NCBI GenBank assembly: GCA_050186725.1
Contig: JBFWYG010000013.1
Span: 17,723 to 81,722, forward strand
Reading direction: 5' to 3'
Source of the DNA: JADJYF01 sp050186725
Lineage (GTDB): Bacteria; Pseudomonadota; Gammaproteobacteria; Ga0077536
Length of the DNA stretch: 64,000 nucleotides
Within the stretch, counting starts at the first letter, position 1, and each line of letters starts with the position of its first letter. Positions 42,683 to 50,513 of the stretch are shown here, piece by piece. Position numbers and translations under genes: made by a program. The notes below the pieces were generated by a model, which worked only from the letters and a program-made list of their open reading frames with translations, searched no databases and had not been told where the DNA came from.

Positions 42683-43512
42683 AGGTCGATGCTTCCTTCG
42701 AAGACGAACGTGGCAGGACCGGTCATCCACAGTGAATGGTCGGGCTGTCCGTCCCAGGCGATGGTGAGACGTCCACCGGTGAGCAGCACTTCGACCTCGG
42801 GCGCGAGCCGGCCCCATCTTCGGCCGACCGCCACCGCCGCGCAAGCGCCGGTGCCGCAGGCGCGGGTCTCGCCCACGCCGCGCTCGAACACGCGCAGGCG
42901 GATGCGCGCCGCGGCCTCGACCTGCATGAAACCGACGTTCACCCGGCGCGGGAACAGCGGGTGGTCCTGGAGCAGCGGGCCGAGCGTCGCGACCGGCGCG
43001 CTGGCGGTGTCGGGGACCTCGAACACGGCGTGGGGATTGCCCATGGAGACCGCGCCGAACTGCCAGGCGCGGCCCTCGGCCTCGAGCGGGTACGTGTCAC
43101 GCTCAACCGGCGCGGCGAGCGGAATGTCGCGCGGCGCGAAGCGCGGCCGACCCATGTCGACGCGCACGTCGCCGTCGTCCAGCACCGCGAGTTCGTACAC
43201 CGCGTCGCCGATCTCGACGCCGACCCGTCCGCCGCGCACCTCGCCGCGGAGATCCAGGTAGCGCGCCACGCAGCGCACGCCGTTGCCGCAGTGCTCGGCC
43301 GGCGACCCGTCGGCGTTGAAGATCACGTAGCGCACCGCGGCCCCGGCGGCGCGCGGCGGCTCCAGCGACAGGAGCTGGTCGCAGCCCACGCCCAGGTGCC
43401 GGTCGGCGAGAAACGCCAGCTGCTCGGGCGCGAGCCCGTAGTGACGCGCGCGCTGATCGAGCACGACGAAGTCGTTGCCGAGCCCGTGCATCTTGGCAAA
43501 GGGGATCTTCAT
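42679..43512 (-). CDS. dapF: Diaminopimelate epimerase
   Basis: Cofactor-free racemase converting LL- to meso-diaminopimelate for lysine and peptidoglycan. From MKIPFAKMHGLGNDF it has 277 residues with an AGGAC ribosome site upstream. Both catalytic cysteines are present, in SPAEHCGNGVRC and ETRACGTGACA. It lies 20 bases after the TraB/GumN gene and overlaps DUF484 by 4 bases. Confidence 0.97.
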   Translation of the reverse strand: MKIPFAKMHGLGNDFVVLDQRARHYGLAPEQLAFLADRHLGVGCDQLLSLEPPRAAGAAVRYVIFNADGSPAEHCGNGVRCVARYLDLRGEVRGGRVGVEIGDAVYELAVLDDGDVRVDMGRPRFAPRDIPLAAPVERDTYPLEAEGRAWQFGAVSMGNPHAVFEVPDTASAPVATLGPLLQDHPLFPRRVNVGFMQVEAAARIRLRVFERGVGETRACGTGACAAVAVGRRWGRLAPEVEVLLTGGRLTIAWDGQPDHSLWMTGPATFVFEGSIDL

Positions 43513-43532
43513 GGCGAGTCCTGAATAAGTTT

Positions 43533-44459
43533 TCAGTATACCCGCTCGACCCGGTAGCCTCGCGCTTCGAGCAGGCTGAGAACGCCGCGCTCGCCGGGGA
43601 GATGCAGCGCGCCGATGGCGATGAAGGCCTGCCCCTGGTCGATGAGCGGCGCGATGCGCGTGGCCATGCGCTCGTTCCGCGCGAACAGGAGACGTTCCAT
43701 CAGCGCGTCCTTCGCGTCGTTGGCGTAGCGCTCGGCCTGGCTCACCAGCGCGGCCAGGTCGCGCGCGACGTAGGCATCGATCATCTCGGCCAGTTCCGCC
43801 TGGAACACGCCGTAGTGACACACCACCTCGCGCAGCATCTCGACCTGCTCGGGCTCGGCCACGCCCTCGAACACCTCGACCTGCTCAGCGACGCTCTCCA
43901 GGCCCACCACGTCCTTGCCCGCCGCCTGCGCGGCGGCCATCAGCGCGAGGTCCAGCGGCAGCGCGGCGCCGCTCTCGGCCGGCATGCTGAGGGTGGTGAA
44001 GGCCGCCCAGGGCTTGATGCTGTCGGCCAGCGGTCCGGCGATGCCGTGCGCGGCGAGGCGCGCCTCGGTGGCGTCGAACAGGGCGTCGCCGACCACCGCG
44101 CTCAAGCGCCGTCCGTCGCGGTAGAACATCGCTTCGCCGAGCCCGCGCAGCGCCGCCTCGTCCAGCGCCACCTCGAGCACGAAGCGCGTGGCCTCATCGA
44201 ACTGCGGACGGGCGATGTCCATCACCCGCAGCACGCGCGGATCGCCGATGTGCATGGTGCCGAGCAAGTAGCTGGGGGCGCCTTGCGGGGGCGTCAGGCG
44301 CCACAGCAGGCCGCTCGGATGGGCGACGCTGGCCGTGCGTGGCGCGGCGCGAACCAGTGGCGTGCAGCCCGGCCCCTCCAGCGCCCATGGCAGGGACGGC
44401 CACAGCAGCAGGCACAGCCAGGCGATGCGCGCCAGGCGCTCACGCCGGGCGGCGGTCAT
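43533..44459 (-). CDS. TraB/GumN family protein
   Basis: 308 residues with a signal peptide (about 8-27, IAWLCLLLWPSLPWALEG) and one TraB/PrgY/GumN domain. Family hallmarks are the LLGTMHIGDPRV segment and the C-terminal FIAIGALHLPGERGVLSLLEARGYRV. Proposed to be EreA/ChaN-like hydrolases, but most bacterial members are uncharacterised. The start overlaps nagZ by 20 bases, so it is read from the nagZ transcript. Confidence 0.86.
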   Translation of the reverse strand: MTAARRERLARIAWLCLLLWPSLPWALEGPGCTPLVRAAPRTASVAHPSGLLWRLTPPQGAPSYLLGTMHIGDPRVLRVMDIARPQFDEATRFVLEVALDEAALRGLGEAMFYRDGRRLSAVVGDALFDATEARLAAHGIAGPLADSIKPWAAFTTLSMPAESGAALPLDLALMAAAQAAGKDVVGLESVAEQVEVFEGVAEPEQVEMLREVVCHYGVFQAELAEMIDAYVARDLAALVSQAERYANDAKDALMERLLFARNERMATRIAPLIDQGQAFIAIGALHLPGERGVLSLLEARGYRVERVY

Positions 44460-45501
44460 CGGCGAGATCGAGTTCGGGACTGTTCGCCAGGCGCAGCACG
44501 CGGGCGCTGGCCGCGCGCCATTCCTCACCCGCCCTGAGCGAGGCCAGGTCCGGGGCCGCGCCGCGCGCGTGCATGCGCATCAGCCGCACCTGGGTCTCCG
44601 GCCAGGCCCGCTCCGGCAGCGCGTCGATGACTTCCAGCGCGCCCGCGCGGTTGTTGCACACCAGGAGCACGTCGCAGCCGGCGTCCAGCGCCTGCATCGC
44701 GCGCGCGCCGTAGCTCTGGCCGAGGTCGGCGCCCGCCATGCTGAGGTCGTCGCTGAACACCGCGCCGCTGAAATGCAGCTCTTCCCGCAGCACGCGACGA
44801 ATCCAGTGACGCGAGTAGCCGGCCACCGCCGCGTCGACGCGCGGGTACAGCACGTGCGCGGTCATGATGCCCTCGATGCCGGCGGCGATGGCGGCGCGGA
44901 ACGGCACCAGGTCGGCCTGCTGCAGATCGATGTAGTCGCGCTCGTCGATCGGCAGCTCGTGATGAGAGTCGGCGACGACCAGCCCGTGCCCGGGAAAATG
45001 CTTGCCCACCGCCGCCATGCCGCAGCGGTGCAGCTGGGCGATGTAGGCCCGCGCCAGCCGCGCCACCGTCGCGCCGTCGGCGTGCAGCGCGCGCTCGCCG
45101 ATCACCGTGCTGCGCGCGCTGCGCAGATCGAGCACCGGCGCGAAGCTGAAGTCGACGCCCACCGCGCGCAGTTCGCTCGCCATCAGCCAGGCGCAGTCGG
45201 CGGCCAACGCCAGCGCCGCTTCCGGCGCGCGGTCGTACGCCTCGCCCAGTCGCGCCAGCGGCGGCAGCTCGCTGAAGCCGTGGCGGAAGCGTTGCACCCG
45301 CCCGCCCTCCTGGTCGACCGCGATCAGGAGCCGCGGCTCGCGCAGCGCGTGGATCTCGGCGGTGAGCGCCGCGACCTGCGCCGGGCTCTCGTAGTTGCGC
45401 GCGAACAGGATCACGCCGCCGACCAGCGGGTGGCGCAGCACGTCGCGATCGGCAGGACTGAGCGTCGTGCCTTCGACATCGATCATCAAGGGTCCGAGCA
45501 T
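44440..45501 (-). CDS. nagZ: Beta-N-acetylglucosaminidase NagZ
   Basis: Cytosolic glycoside hydrolase family 3 enzyme that removes GlcNAc from anhydromuropeptides during peptidoglycan recycling. From MLGPLMIDVEGTTLSPAD it has 353 residues; the upstream frame to 46368 belongs to the permease region. The catalytic KHFPGHGLVVADSHHELP motif and the substrate loop RVQRFRHGFSELP are clear. It lies 26 bases after the DppC-like permease gene, a neighbourhood that suggests murein-peptide turnover. Confidence 0.95.
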   Translation of the reverse strand: MLGPLMIDVEGTTLSPADRDVLRHPLVGGVILFARNYESPAQVAALTAEIHALREPRLLIAVDQEGGRVQRFRHGFSELPPLARLGEAYDRAPEAALALAADCAWLMASELRAVGVDFSFAPVLDLRSARSTVIGERALHADGATVARLARAYIAQLHRCGMAAVGKHFPGHGLVVADSHHELPIDERDYIDLQQADLVPFRAAIAAGIEGIMTAHVLYPRVDAAVAGYSRHWIRRVLREELHFSGAVFSDDLSMAGADLGQSYGARAMQALDAGCDVLLVCNNRAGALEVIDALPERAWPETQVRLMRMHARGAAPDLASLRAGEEWRAASARVLRLANSPELDLADDRRPA

Positions 45502-45527
45502 GGGCGCTGGGGTGGCGATGGGATGGG

Positions 45528-46334
45528 CTAGTGTAGCCTGACCGCGCGCGGGTCCAGGCGATCGCGCAGCGCATCGCCGAGCAGGTTCAGCGCGACCACC
45601 AGGCTGGCGAGCGCGAGGCCCGGGACCAGTACCAGGTGCGGCGCGACCAGCAGGTAGCGCGCGCCGTCGCGCAGCATGCTGCCCCAGGACGGCGTCGGCG
45701 GCTGCACGCCGAGGCCGAGAAACGACAGCCCGGCCTCGGCCACCACGGTGGCGGCGGCGGCGAAACTCGCCTCGACGATCAGCGGTCCGGCCAGCAGCGG
45801 CAGCACGTGGCGCAGCACGATGACCCGCGGTGGCTGGCCGAGGGCATGGGCGACCTGCACATGGTCGCGAGCGCGGAGCGCGAGCGTCTGGGCGCGCGCC
45901 AGGCGCGCGAACCCCACCCAGCCGACCGCGCCGAGCGCCAGCACCACGTTGCCGAGGCCCGGCCCCAGCACACCGGCCAGGGCGATGGCGAGCAGGATCC
46001 CCGGAAAGGCCAGGAAGAGATCCGTGACCCGCATCAGCAGCAGGTCGACCAGGCCACCGCGCCAGCCGGCCACCAGGCCGAGCGCCGTGCCGAAGCTCGC
46101 GGTCAAGGCCACCACCAGCAGCGACACCAGGAGCGACACCTGCGCGCCCTGCACCAGGCGCGCCGCCACCGCGCGCCCGAGATCGTCCCGGCCCAGCCAA
46201 CGGTCGGCGCCGGGCGCGGCGAGAATGCCGGGCAGGTCGACCGCGTTCGGCGCGAGTGGCAGTACATCGGCCAGGAGCGCCAGCGCGAGCCACGCGACGA
46301 GTACCGCGAACGCGGCGCGGCGCGCGAACCTCAC
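45528..46334 (-). CDS. ABC transporter permease, DppC/OppC type
   Basis: Inner-membrane subunit of a peptide-type ABC importer, 268 residues, GTG start overlapping the upstream permease stop (GTGA). One helix near the N-terminus (about 5-25) and five more in the BPD_transp_1 domain (about 70-255); the coupling-helix EAA loop is RARDHVQVAHALGQPPRVIVLRH. GRDDLGRAVAARLVQGAQVSL is the family N-terminal signature. No ATPase or solute-binding gene is adjacent; a possible binding protein is at 50500-51975. Confidence 0.9.
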   Translation of the reverse strand: MRFARRAAFAVLVAWLALALLADVLPLAPNAVDLPGILAAPGADRWLGRDDLGRAVAARLVQGAQVSLLVSLLVVALTASFGTALGLVAGWRGGLVDLLLMRVTDLFLAFPGILLAIALAGVLGPGLGNVVLALGAVGWVGFARLARAQTLALRARDHVQVAHALGQPPRVIVLRHVLPLLAGPLIVEASFAAAATVVAEAGLSFLGLGVQPPTPSWGSMLRDGARYLLVAPHLVLVPGLALASLVVALNLLGDALRDRLDPRAVRLH

Positions 46335-47260
46335 CGCGCGCCACCGATGCGCGGGTCGAGCCAGACATAGAGCAGTTCCACCAGTGCGTTCACGCCGATG
46401 TAGCAGAGCGCGATCAAGAGCACCGCGCCCTGCACCACCGGGTAGTCGCGGCGCTGGATGGCCTCGATGAGCAGTTGGCCGAGCCCGGGCCAGTCGAACA
46501 CGGTCTCCGTCACCACCGCGCCGCCCAACAGCGCGCCAAGCTGCAGGCCGAGCACCGTCACCACCGGCAGCGCGGCGTTGCGCGCCGCGTGACGCAGCAG
46601 CACCGCCGCATCGCCCAGGCCGCGCGCGCGGGCCGCGAGCACGAAGGGCTGGTGCAGGAAATCCTGCAGCGCCGCGCGGGTCATGCGCGCCAGCACGGCG
46701 GCGAGCCCGAGCCCCAAGGTCACGGCCGGCAGCACCAGGCTGGCCGCGCTCTCGGCGCCGCCGATGGGAAACCAGCGCAGCCGCGCGGCGAACAGAACGA
46801 GCAGCAGCGGCCCGAGCACGAAGCTCGGCAGCGACATGCCGAGCACCGCGAAGGCGCTCGCGAGCCCGTCCAGGCGCCGTCCGGCGTGGAGCGCGGCGAG
46901 CGCGCCGAGCGGCAGCCCGAGCGCGAGCGCCACGCTGAGCGCCGCGAGCGCGAGCAGCGCGGTCGCGGCGAAGTGCCGCGCGAGCAGCGCGCGCACCGTG
47001 TCGCCGCTGTGCAGGGACACGCCGAGGTCGCCGCGCGCGAGTCCGGCGAGGAAGCGCAGCCATTGTTCGATGAGCGGCAGGTCGAGCCCGAGCCGCGCGC
47101 GCAGCGCGGCGCGATCCGCCGCGCCGGCGTAGTCGCCGAGCATCACCTCCACCGGGTCGCCCGGCACCAGGTGCAGCAGCAGGAATACCAGCGATGCCAC
47201 GCCGAGCGCGACCGCGAGCGCGCTGGCCAGCTTGGGCACCACAAGGAGCAGAGGACGCAT
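46331..47260 (-). CDS. ABC transporter permease, DppB/OppB type
   Basis: Second permease subunit, 309 residues from MRPLLLVVPKLASALAV. The first helix with VVPKLASALAVALGVASLVF is followed by LHLVPGDPVEVMLG (family GDP motif) and a BPD_transp_1 domain; the EAA loop is HQPFVLAARARGLGDAAVLLRHA. It heads the 13-gene minus-strand run ending at ubiB and overlaps the DppC-type gene by 4 bases. Substrate unknown; oligopeptide or murein peptide is inferred from family and neighbours. Confidence 0.9.
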   Translation of the reverse strand: MRPLLLVVPKLASALAVALGVASLVFLLLHLVPGDPVEVMLGDYAGAADRAALRARLGLDLPLIEQWLRFLAGLARGDLGVSLHSGDTVRALLARHFAATALLALAALSVALALGLPLGALAALHAGRRLDGLASAFAVLGMSLPSFVLGPLLLVLFAARLRWFPIGGAESAASLVLPAVTLGLGLAAVLARMTRAALQDFLHQPFVLAARARGLGDAAVLLRHAARNAALPVVTVLGLQLGALLGGAVVTETVFDWPGLGQLLIEAIQRRDYPVVQGAVLLIALCYIGVNALVELLYVWLDPRIGGAR

Positions 47261-47325
47261 GGCCGGCGACTGTAGCCCATTGCGGCGCGCAGGCAAGCCG
47301 GCCGGGCCGGCCGCCGGCCTCGTGT

Positions 47326-47331
47326 AGAATC
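47326..47331 (+). promoter_or_regulatory. Candidate -10 box giving a near-leaderless transcript
   Basis: TAGAAT (five of six matches to the -10 consensus) lies 5 bases before the GTG start of the small membrane protein, so transcription would begin at or next to the start codon. No -35 box is visible in the GC-rich upstream bases. Weak call. Confidence 0.3.
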
Positions 47332-47336
47332 GCGCC

Positions 47337-47840
47337 GTGGCCCGTTTCGAATTCAAGCAGGATCCGCCGCCCGAACACTGGACCGAGCGCGGTCACCGCG
47401 TCATGCACCTCGCGGCCCGCGGTTTCGGCATGCTCTTGATGGTGTTCGGGCTGGTGGTGGCGCTGACCGTCATCTTCAGCGCCTGGTCGCTGTATCACGA
47501 TCCGGCCAACATCGACGGCTTCGCGCGTGCGATCGAGCGCGGTTCGCACATCGACAACGCGGTGCGCGGCGCGGCGGGCGACGCGCGCCGCCAGCTCGAC
47601 CTGGGCGTGCGTCCCGACGCCGCGCGCCTGCCCGGCGACGCGCCAGCGTCCGGCGCCGCGCAGCAGGACGTCAGCGTGGCCTATTTCGTCGCCTGGCTGC
47701 TGGCCATCCTGCTCCTGTTCCTGCTCGGCACGCTCGCCATGTCGGCGGTGCGCACCGGCGGCGAGCTGGTGCTCTACGACGCCAAGGTGAAGAAGCTCGC
47801 GCGCGCGATCATCGACGAGATCGCGCGCGGGCAGAGCTGA
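47337..47840 (+). CDS. Small membrane protein of unknown function
   Basis: 167 residues from a GTG start (MARFEFKQDPPPEHW), with two membrane helices (about 29-52 and 117-140) separated by a roughly 60-residue loop rich in Ala, Asp and Arg, and a short basic C-terminus (AKVKKLARAIIDEIARG). I do not recognise a family. It stands alone on the plus strand between two minus-strand operons and ends 9 bases from the next stop. High-confidence coding: codon bias and helix pattern agree in this frame. Confidence 0.7.
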   Translation: MARFEFKQDPPPEHWTERGHRVMHLAARGFGMLLMVFGLVVALTVIFSAWSLYHDPANIDGFARAIERGSHIDNAVRGAAGDARRQLDLGVRPDAARLPGDAPASGAAQQDVSVAYFVAWLLAILLLFLLGTLAMSAVRTGGELVLYDAKVKKLARAIIDEIARGQS

Positions 47841-47849
47841 GGCTCGCTC

Positions 47850-48854
47850 TTACTCCTCGACCGCGGCCATGGTGTTCTGCGCCGCCGCCTGGATCACCGC
47901 CGGCGAGTTCGGCATCACGCAGTTGGCGGCGTCCACCACGGCGCGCGCGTAGAGCTCGCCGTAGTAGTTCTTGGTCGCCTTGCGCATCACCGGCACGAGG
48001 CCAATCTTGTACGACGCCTGCAGCAGGCCCATGCCGTCCTTCAGGCCGTCGCCCATCATTAAATCCATGCGGATATTGGCGTTCAGCACCTGGTCGTAGG
48101 GACCCCACAGGCGCGGCGCGGAGAACGGCCCGCCGCCGGCCAGCACGTCCAGGATCACCGTGCCGCGGCCGGCGTGGTAACCGAGCGCACCGAAACCTTC
48201 GCCCTCGTAGTAGCTGAACGTCGCCTCGCCGCAGGCGGTCGGCAGGGTGTAGTCGTAGCGGTCGACGAAGCTGTCGGTGTACTCGGCCGGCATGTGGATG
48301 CCGCGCGTGCGCACGCGGTGCTTCTCACCCTTGGCCTTGACCTCCTCGGCGATGCCGAGGATCAGCTCGGTCGTGCCATGGGGACGCGACACGAAGCGCT
48401 TGCCCGCCTCGATCAGGTAGTCGCGACCGCCGGGCGCCGTCGGACGCTCACCGATCACGTCGATGGTCGGCACCACCGCCGTCGGGCCGTCGCGCAGTTC
48501 GCCGTCGGCCGCCTGCACGCCCTGGCCGAGCAGGCCGGCGGCGAACAGCAGGAGCGGCGCCAGGCGGCGGCGCTCGTCGCGGCAGGTCAGCTCGCGACGG
48601 CGGCGATCGGCCAGCAGGCGAAAGCCGTGCCGGCGCGCGTAGGCCTCGAGCCTCACGAAGAGTTCGCGGGATTTCTCCAGGCCGCGCGCGTGCACCAGCG
48701 TGCGCACGCCGTCGATGAAACAGGGATGGACGGTGATGAGGCGCGACCAGCGCGGCGGCTTCGACTGCGTCGTCGCCGCGCCCCGTGAACGGGCGTGGGG
48801 GATCGAAGGGTGCGCGCCGGCGGCGGCGTGAACATCGAGGGACGGCTTCGGCAT
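47850..48854 (-). CDS. Unrecognised protein with an internal signal-anchor
   Basis: 334 residues; no family recognised. Residues 1-95 are basic and hydrophilic; then RDERRRLAPLLLFAAGLLGQGVQA|AD looks exactly like a signal peptide, but starts near residue 92, not at the N-terminus. The remaining 220 residues look exported, with four widely spaced Cys in the whole protein and a central GRGTVILDVLAGGGPF stretch. Either it is a type II anchored protein, or the true start is internal, or a frameshift has joined two genes. No ATG/GTG with a good ribosome site is seen just before the hydrophobic segment. Last gene of the cysM-to-here run. Confidence 0.55.
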   Translation of the reverse strand: MPKPSLDVHAAAGAHPSIPHARSRGAATTQSKPPRWSRLITVHPCFIDGVRTLVHARGLEKSRELFVRLEAYARRHGFRLLADRRRRELTCRDERRRLAPLLLFAAGLLGQGVQAADGELRDGPTAVVPTIDVIGERPTAPGGRDYLIEAGKRFVSRPHGTTELILGIAEEVKAKGEKHRVRTRGIHMPAEYTDSFVDRYDYTLPTACGEATFSYYEGEGFGALGYHAGRGTVILDVLAGGGPFSAPRLWGPYDQVLNANIRMDLMMGDGLKDGMGLLQASYKIGLVPVMRKATKNYYGELYARAVVDAANCVMPNSPAVIQAAAQNTMAAVEE

Positions 48855-48982
48855 GGCGCTGGCTCCGCTCCGCGCGAGGCGGGATAAGGGTTGTTGGCTC
48901 CCCTAGCGGCCGCGCGACGCGTTTCCTGAACGCCGCTTGTTCGAACTGGTTGGCACTACGCGCGTCGGGATGGCAGGCGGGT

Positions 48983-49939
48983 TCAGGGCGCGGGCTTGGC
49001 GCCGCCGGGCGTCGTCGCGCCCGCCTTCGCGCCCTCGGCCGCCGCGCCTTCGCCCCCAGCGGGTTCCTCGCCGGCCTGTTCGGCGGTACGGCGCGCGGCC
49101 TCGCCCATCAGCCCCACCAGCTGCGGCGGTTCCTTGCCGGTGCGTACCGCGTCTTCGAGTCCCACCACCAGGTCGGGCTCGTGGACCAGGGCGGCGCTCA
49201 ACTGGCCTGCACTGAGCGCGCCGCTGCGCCGCGCCGCGGCGAGATCGCTCGTGGTGAGCCGTCCGGTGCTGAGCCCCCAGCGGATCTTTCCCGGGCGTAT
49301 CGAGCCGTCGCGCAGTTCACGCTGCAGGGCGAGTTCGTCGTTGTCGGTGACGTTGGTGGCGTAGCGTTCCACCAATTCCATGCGCTCGCGCGAGGCGAGC
49401 TTGGGCCAGCGGGCGAGGATGTCGCGGCGCTCGGCGAGGGTGACGCCGGGGATTTCGCGCAACCGCTTGCGCAGCTTGCCGCTGTGGGCGGCGAGCATGG
49501 CCTCGGCGGTGGTCAGGCGCTTCTGGCGGCTCCGCGAGCGCGGCCGGACCGGCGGCGTCAGCCGCGTCGCGGACGTGGTCGGCGCGGCCTCGGTATCGGC
49601 ATCGGCATCGATCTCGGTGTCGAGGACCGAGCCGGCGGTCCCGGCCGCGCGCCGCTCGTCGGGCCTCGCGCGCGTGACCGGGGATTCCACCGGGCTGTTC
49701 GCCGCGCGGCGCGCGTGAGCGGCCGCCTGCATGGCGTTGGCGCGCAGCACCAGCGCGCGCCGCTCCGCGACGCTCGCGGCCGACCACTGCGCGCGGTAGC
49801 GCTGCAGGACATACCGCTGTTCGGCGTTCAGCGAGGCCCACGAGAACTCGGCGTCGACCGCGGCCACGGTGGTCGCGGCCATGATGCCGAATAGCAGCCA
49901 GGCGACGCGCGAGCGAAGCGAACGAAAGATGGCGCGCAT
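48983..49939 (-). CDS. Exported DUF3106-like protein
   Basis: 318 residues from MRAIFRSLRSRVAWLL; the ATG upstream at 49990 adds a non-signal-like leader. A signal peptide (about 5-30, ending AAVDA) is followed by a helix with FSWASLNAEQRYVLQRYRA, resembling the WxxLxxxQRxxL pattern of DUF3106, and a second similar segment (TLAERRDILARWPKLASRERMEL). Between them and at the C-terminus are low-complexity stretches rich in Ala, Pro, Gly and Glu. Periplasmic; function unknown. It follows the YkuD enzyme gene by 85 bases. Confidence 0.62.
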   Translation of the reverse strand: MRAIFRSLRSRVAWLLFGIMAATTVAAVDAEFSWASLNAEQRYVLQRYRAQWSAASVAERRALVLRANAMQAAAHARRAANSPVESPVTRARPDERRAAGTAGSVLDTEIDADADTEAAPTTSATRLTPPVRPRSRSRQKRLTTAEAMLAAHSGKLRKRLREIPGVTLAERRDILARWPKLASRERMELVERYATNVTDNDELALQRELRDGSIRPGKIRWGLSTGRLTTSDLAAARRSGALSAGQLSAALVHEPDLVVGLEDAVRTGKEPPQLVGLMGEAARRTAEQAGEEPAGGEGAAAEGAKAGATTPGGAKPAP

Positions 49940-50024
49940 GGGCAGTCTCGAGCAAGCGATGTTCACGGCAAGCGCCGGCCTGTCGTCCATCGGCCGTGGG
50001 CCGCGGGCCTTGAGCGCCCGTCGC

Positions 50025-50513
50025 TCATTCGCGAATGTCGACCCGGGTGCCGACCTCGACCCGCTCGAACAGTTCCAGGATGTCGGCGTTGCGCATGCGC
50101 ACGCAGCCGCGCGAACCGGGCACGCCGAGCGGCGTGCTGTCGGGCGTGCCGTGCAGGTAGATGTAGCGCGCGTGGGTATCGCGCTCGCCGCCGGCGTTGA
50201 AGCCTGGCTCGAGGCCGGTGAGCCACAGGATGCGGGTCAGGATCCAGTCACGCCCCGGATGGCGGGCGGCGAACTCGGCATCGTAGAACTCGCCGGTGGG
50301 ACGACGCGCGACGAACACCGTGTTCGGCGCGCAGCCGGCGCCGATCTTCTCGGCGATGGCGTGCGCGCCGCGCGGCGTGCACTCGCTGTTCATGATCTCC
50401 CCGGCGCCGTTGCGCGCGGTCGATACCAGGTAGCGGGCCAGCACCCGCGCGCCGTCCAGCAGGCGGAGTTCCTGGCGGCCGAGGTCGACCTCGATACGTT
50501 CAGCGCCCGCCAT
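50025..50513 (-). CDS. YkuD-domain L,D-transpeptidase/carboxypeptidase without signal peptide
   Basis: 162 residues, entirely one YkuD domain. The catalytic motif is HGTPDSTPLGVPGSRGCVRM with the nucleophilic Cys in SRGCVRM and a conserved upstream His. There is no signal peptide or membrane helix (N-terminus MAGAERIEVDLGRQELR), so it should act in the cytosol. Some signal-less YkuD proteins (Acinetobacter ElsL type) are L,D-carboxypeptidases of murein recycling. That role fits nagZ and peptide-transport genes close by but is inference. Start overlaps the solute-binding protein stop by 14 bases. Confidence 0.88.
   Translation of the reverse strand: MAGAERIEVDLGRQELRLLDGARVLARYLVSTARNGAGEIMNSECTPRGAHAIAEKIGAGCAPNTVFVARRPTGEFYDAEFAARHPGRDWILTRILWLTGLEPGFNAGGERDTHARYIYLHGTPDSTPLGVPGSRGCVRMRNADILELFERVEVGTRVDIRE

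Noticed and set aside
43535..43540. TATACT as a dapF promoter -10 box
   Set aside because: It lies over the stop codon of the TraB/GumN gene and has no -35 box at 16-18 bases; operon transcription from upstream explains dapF.
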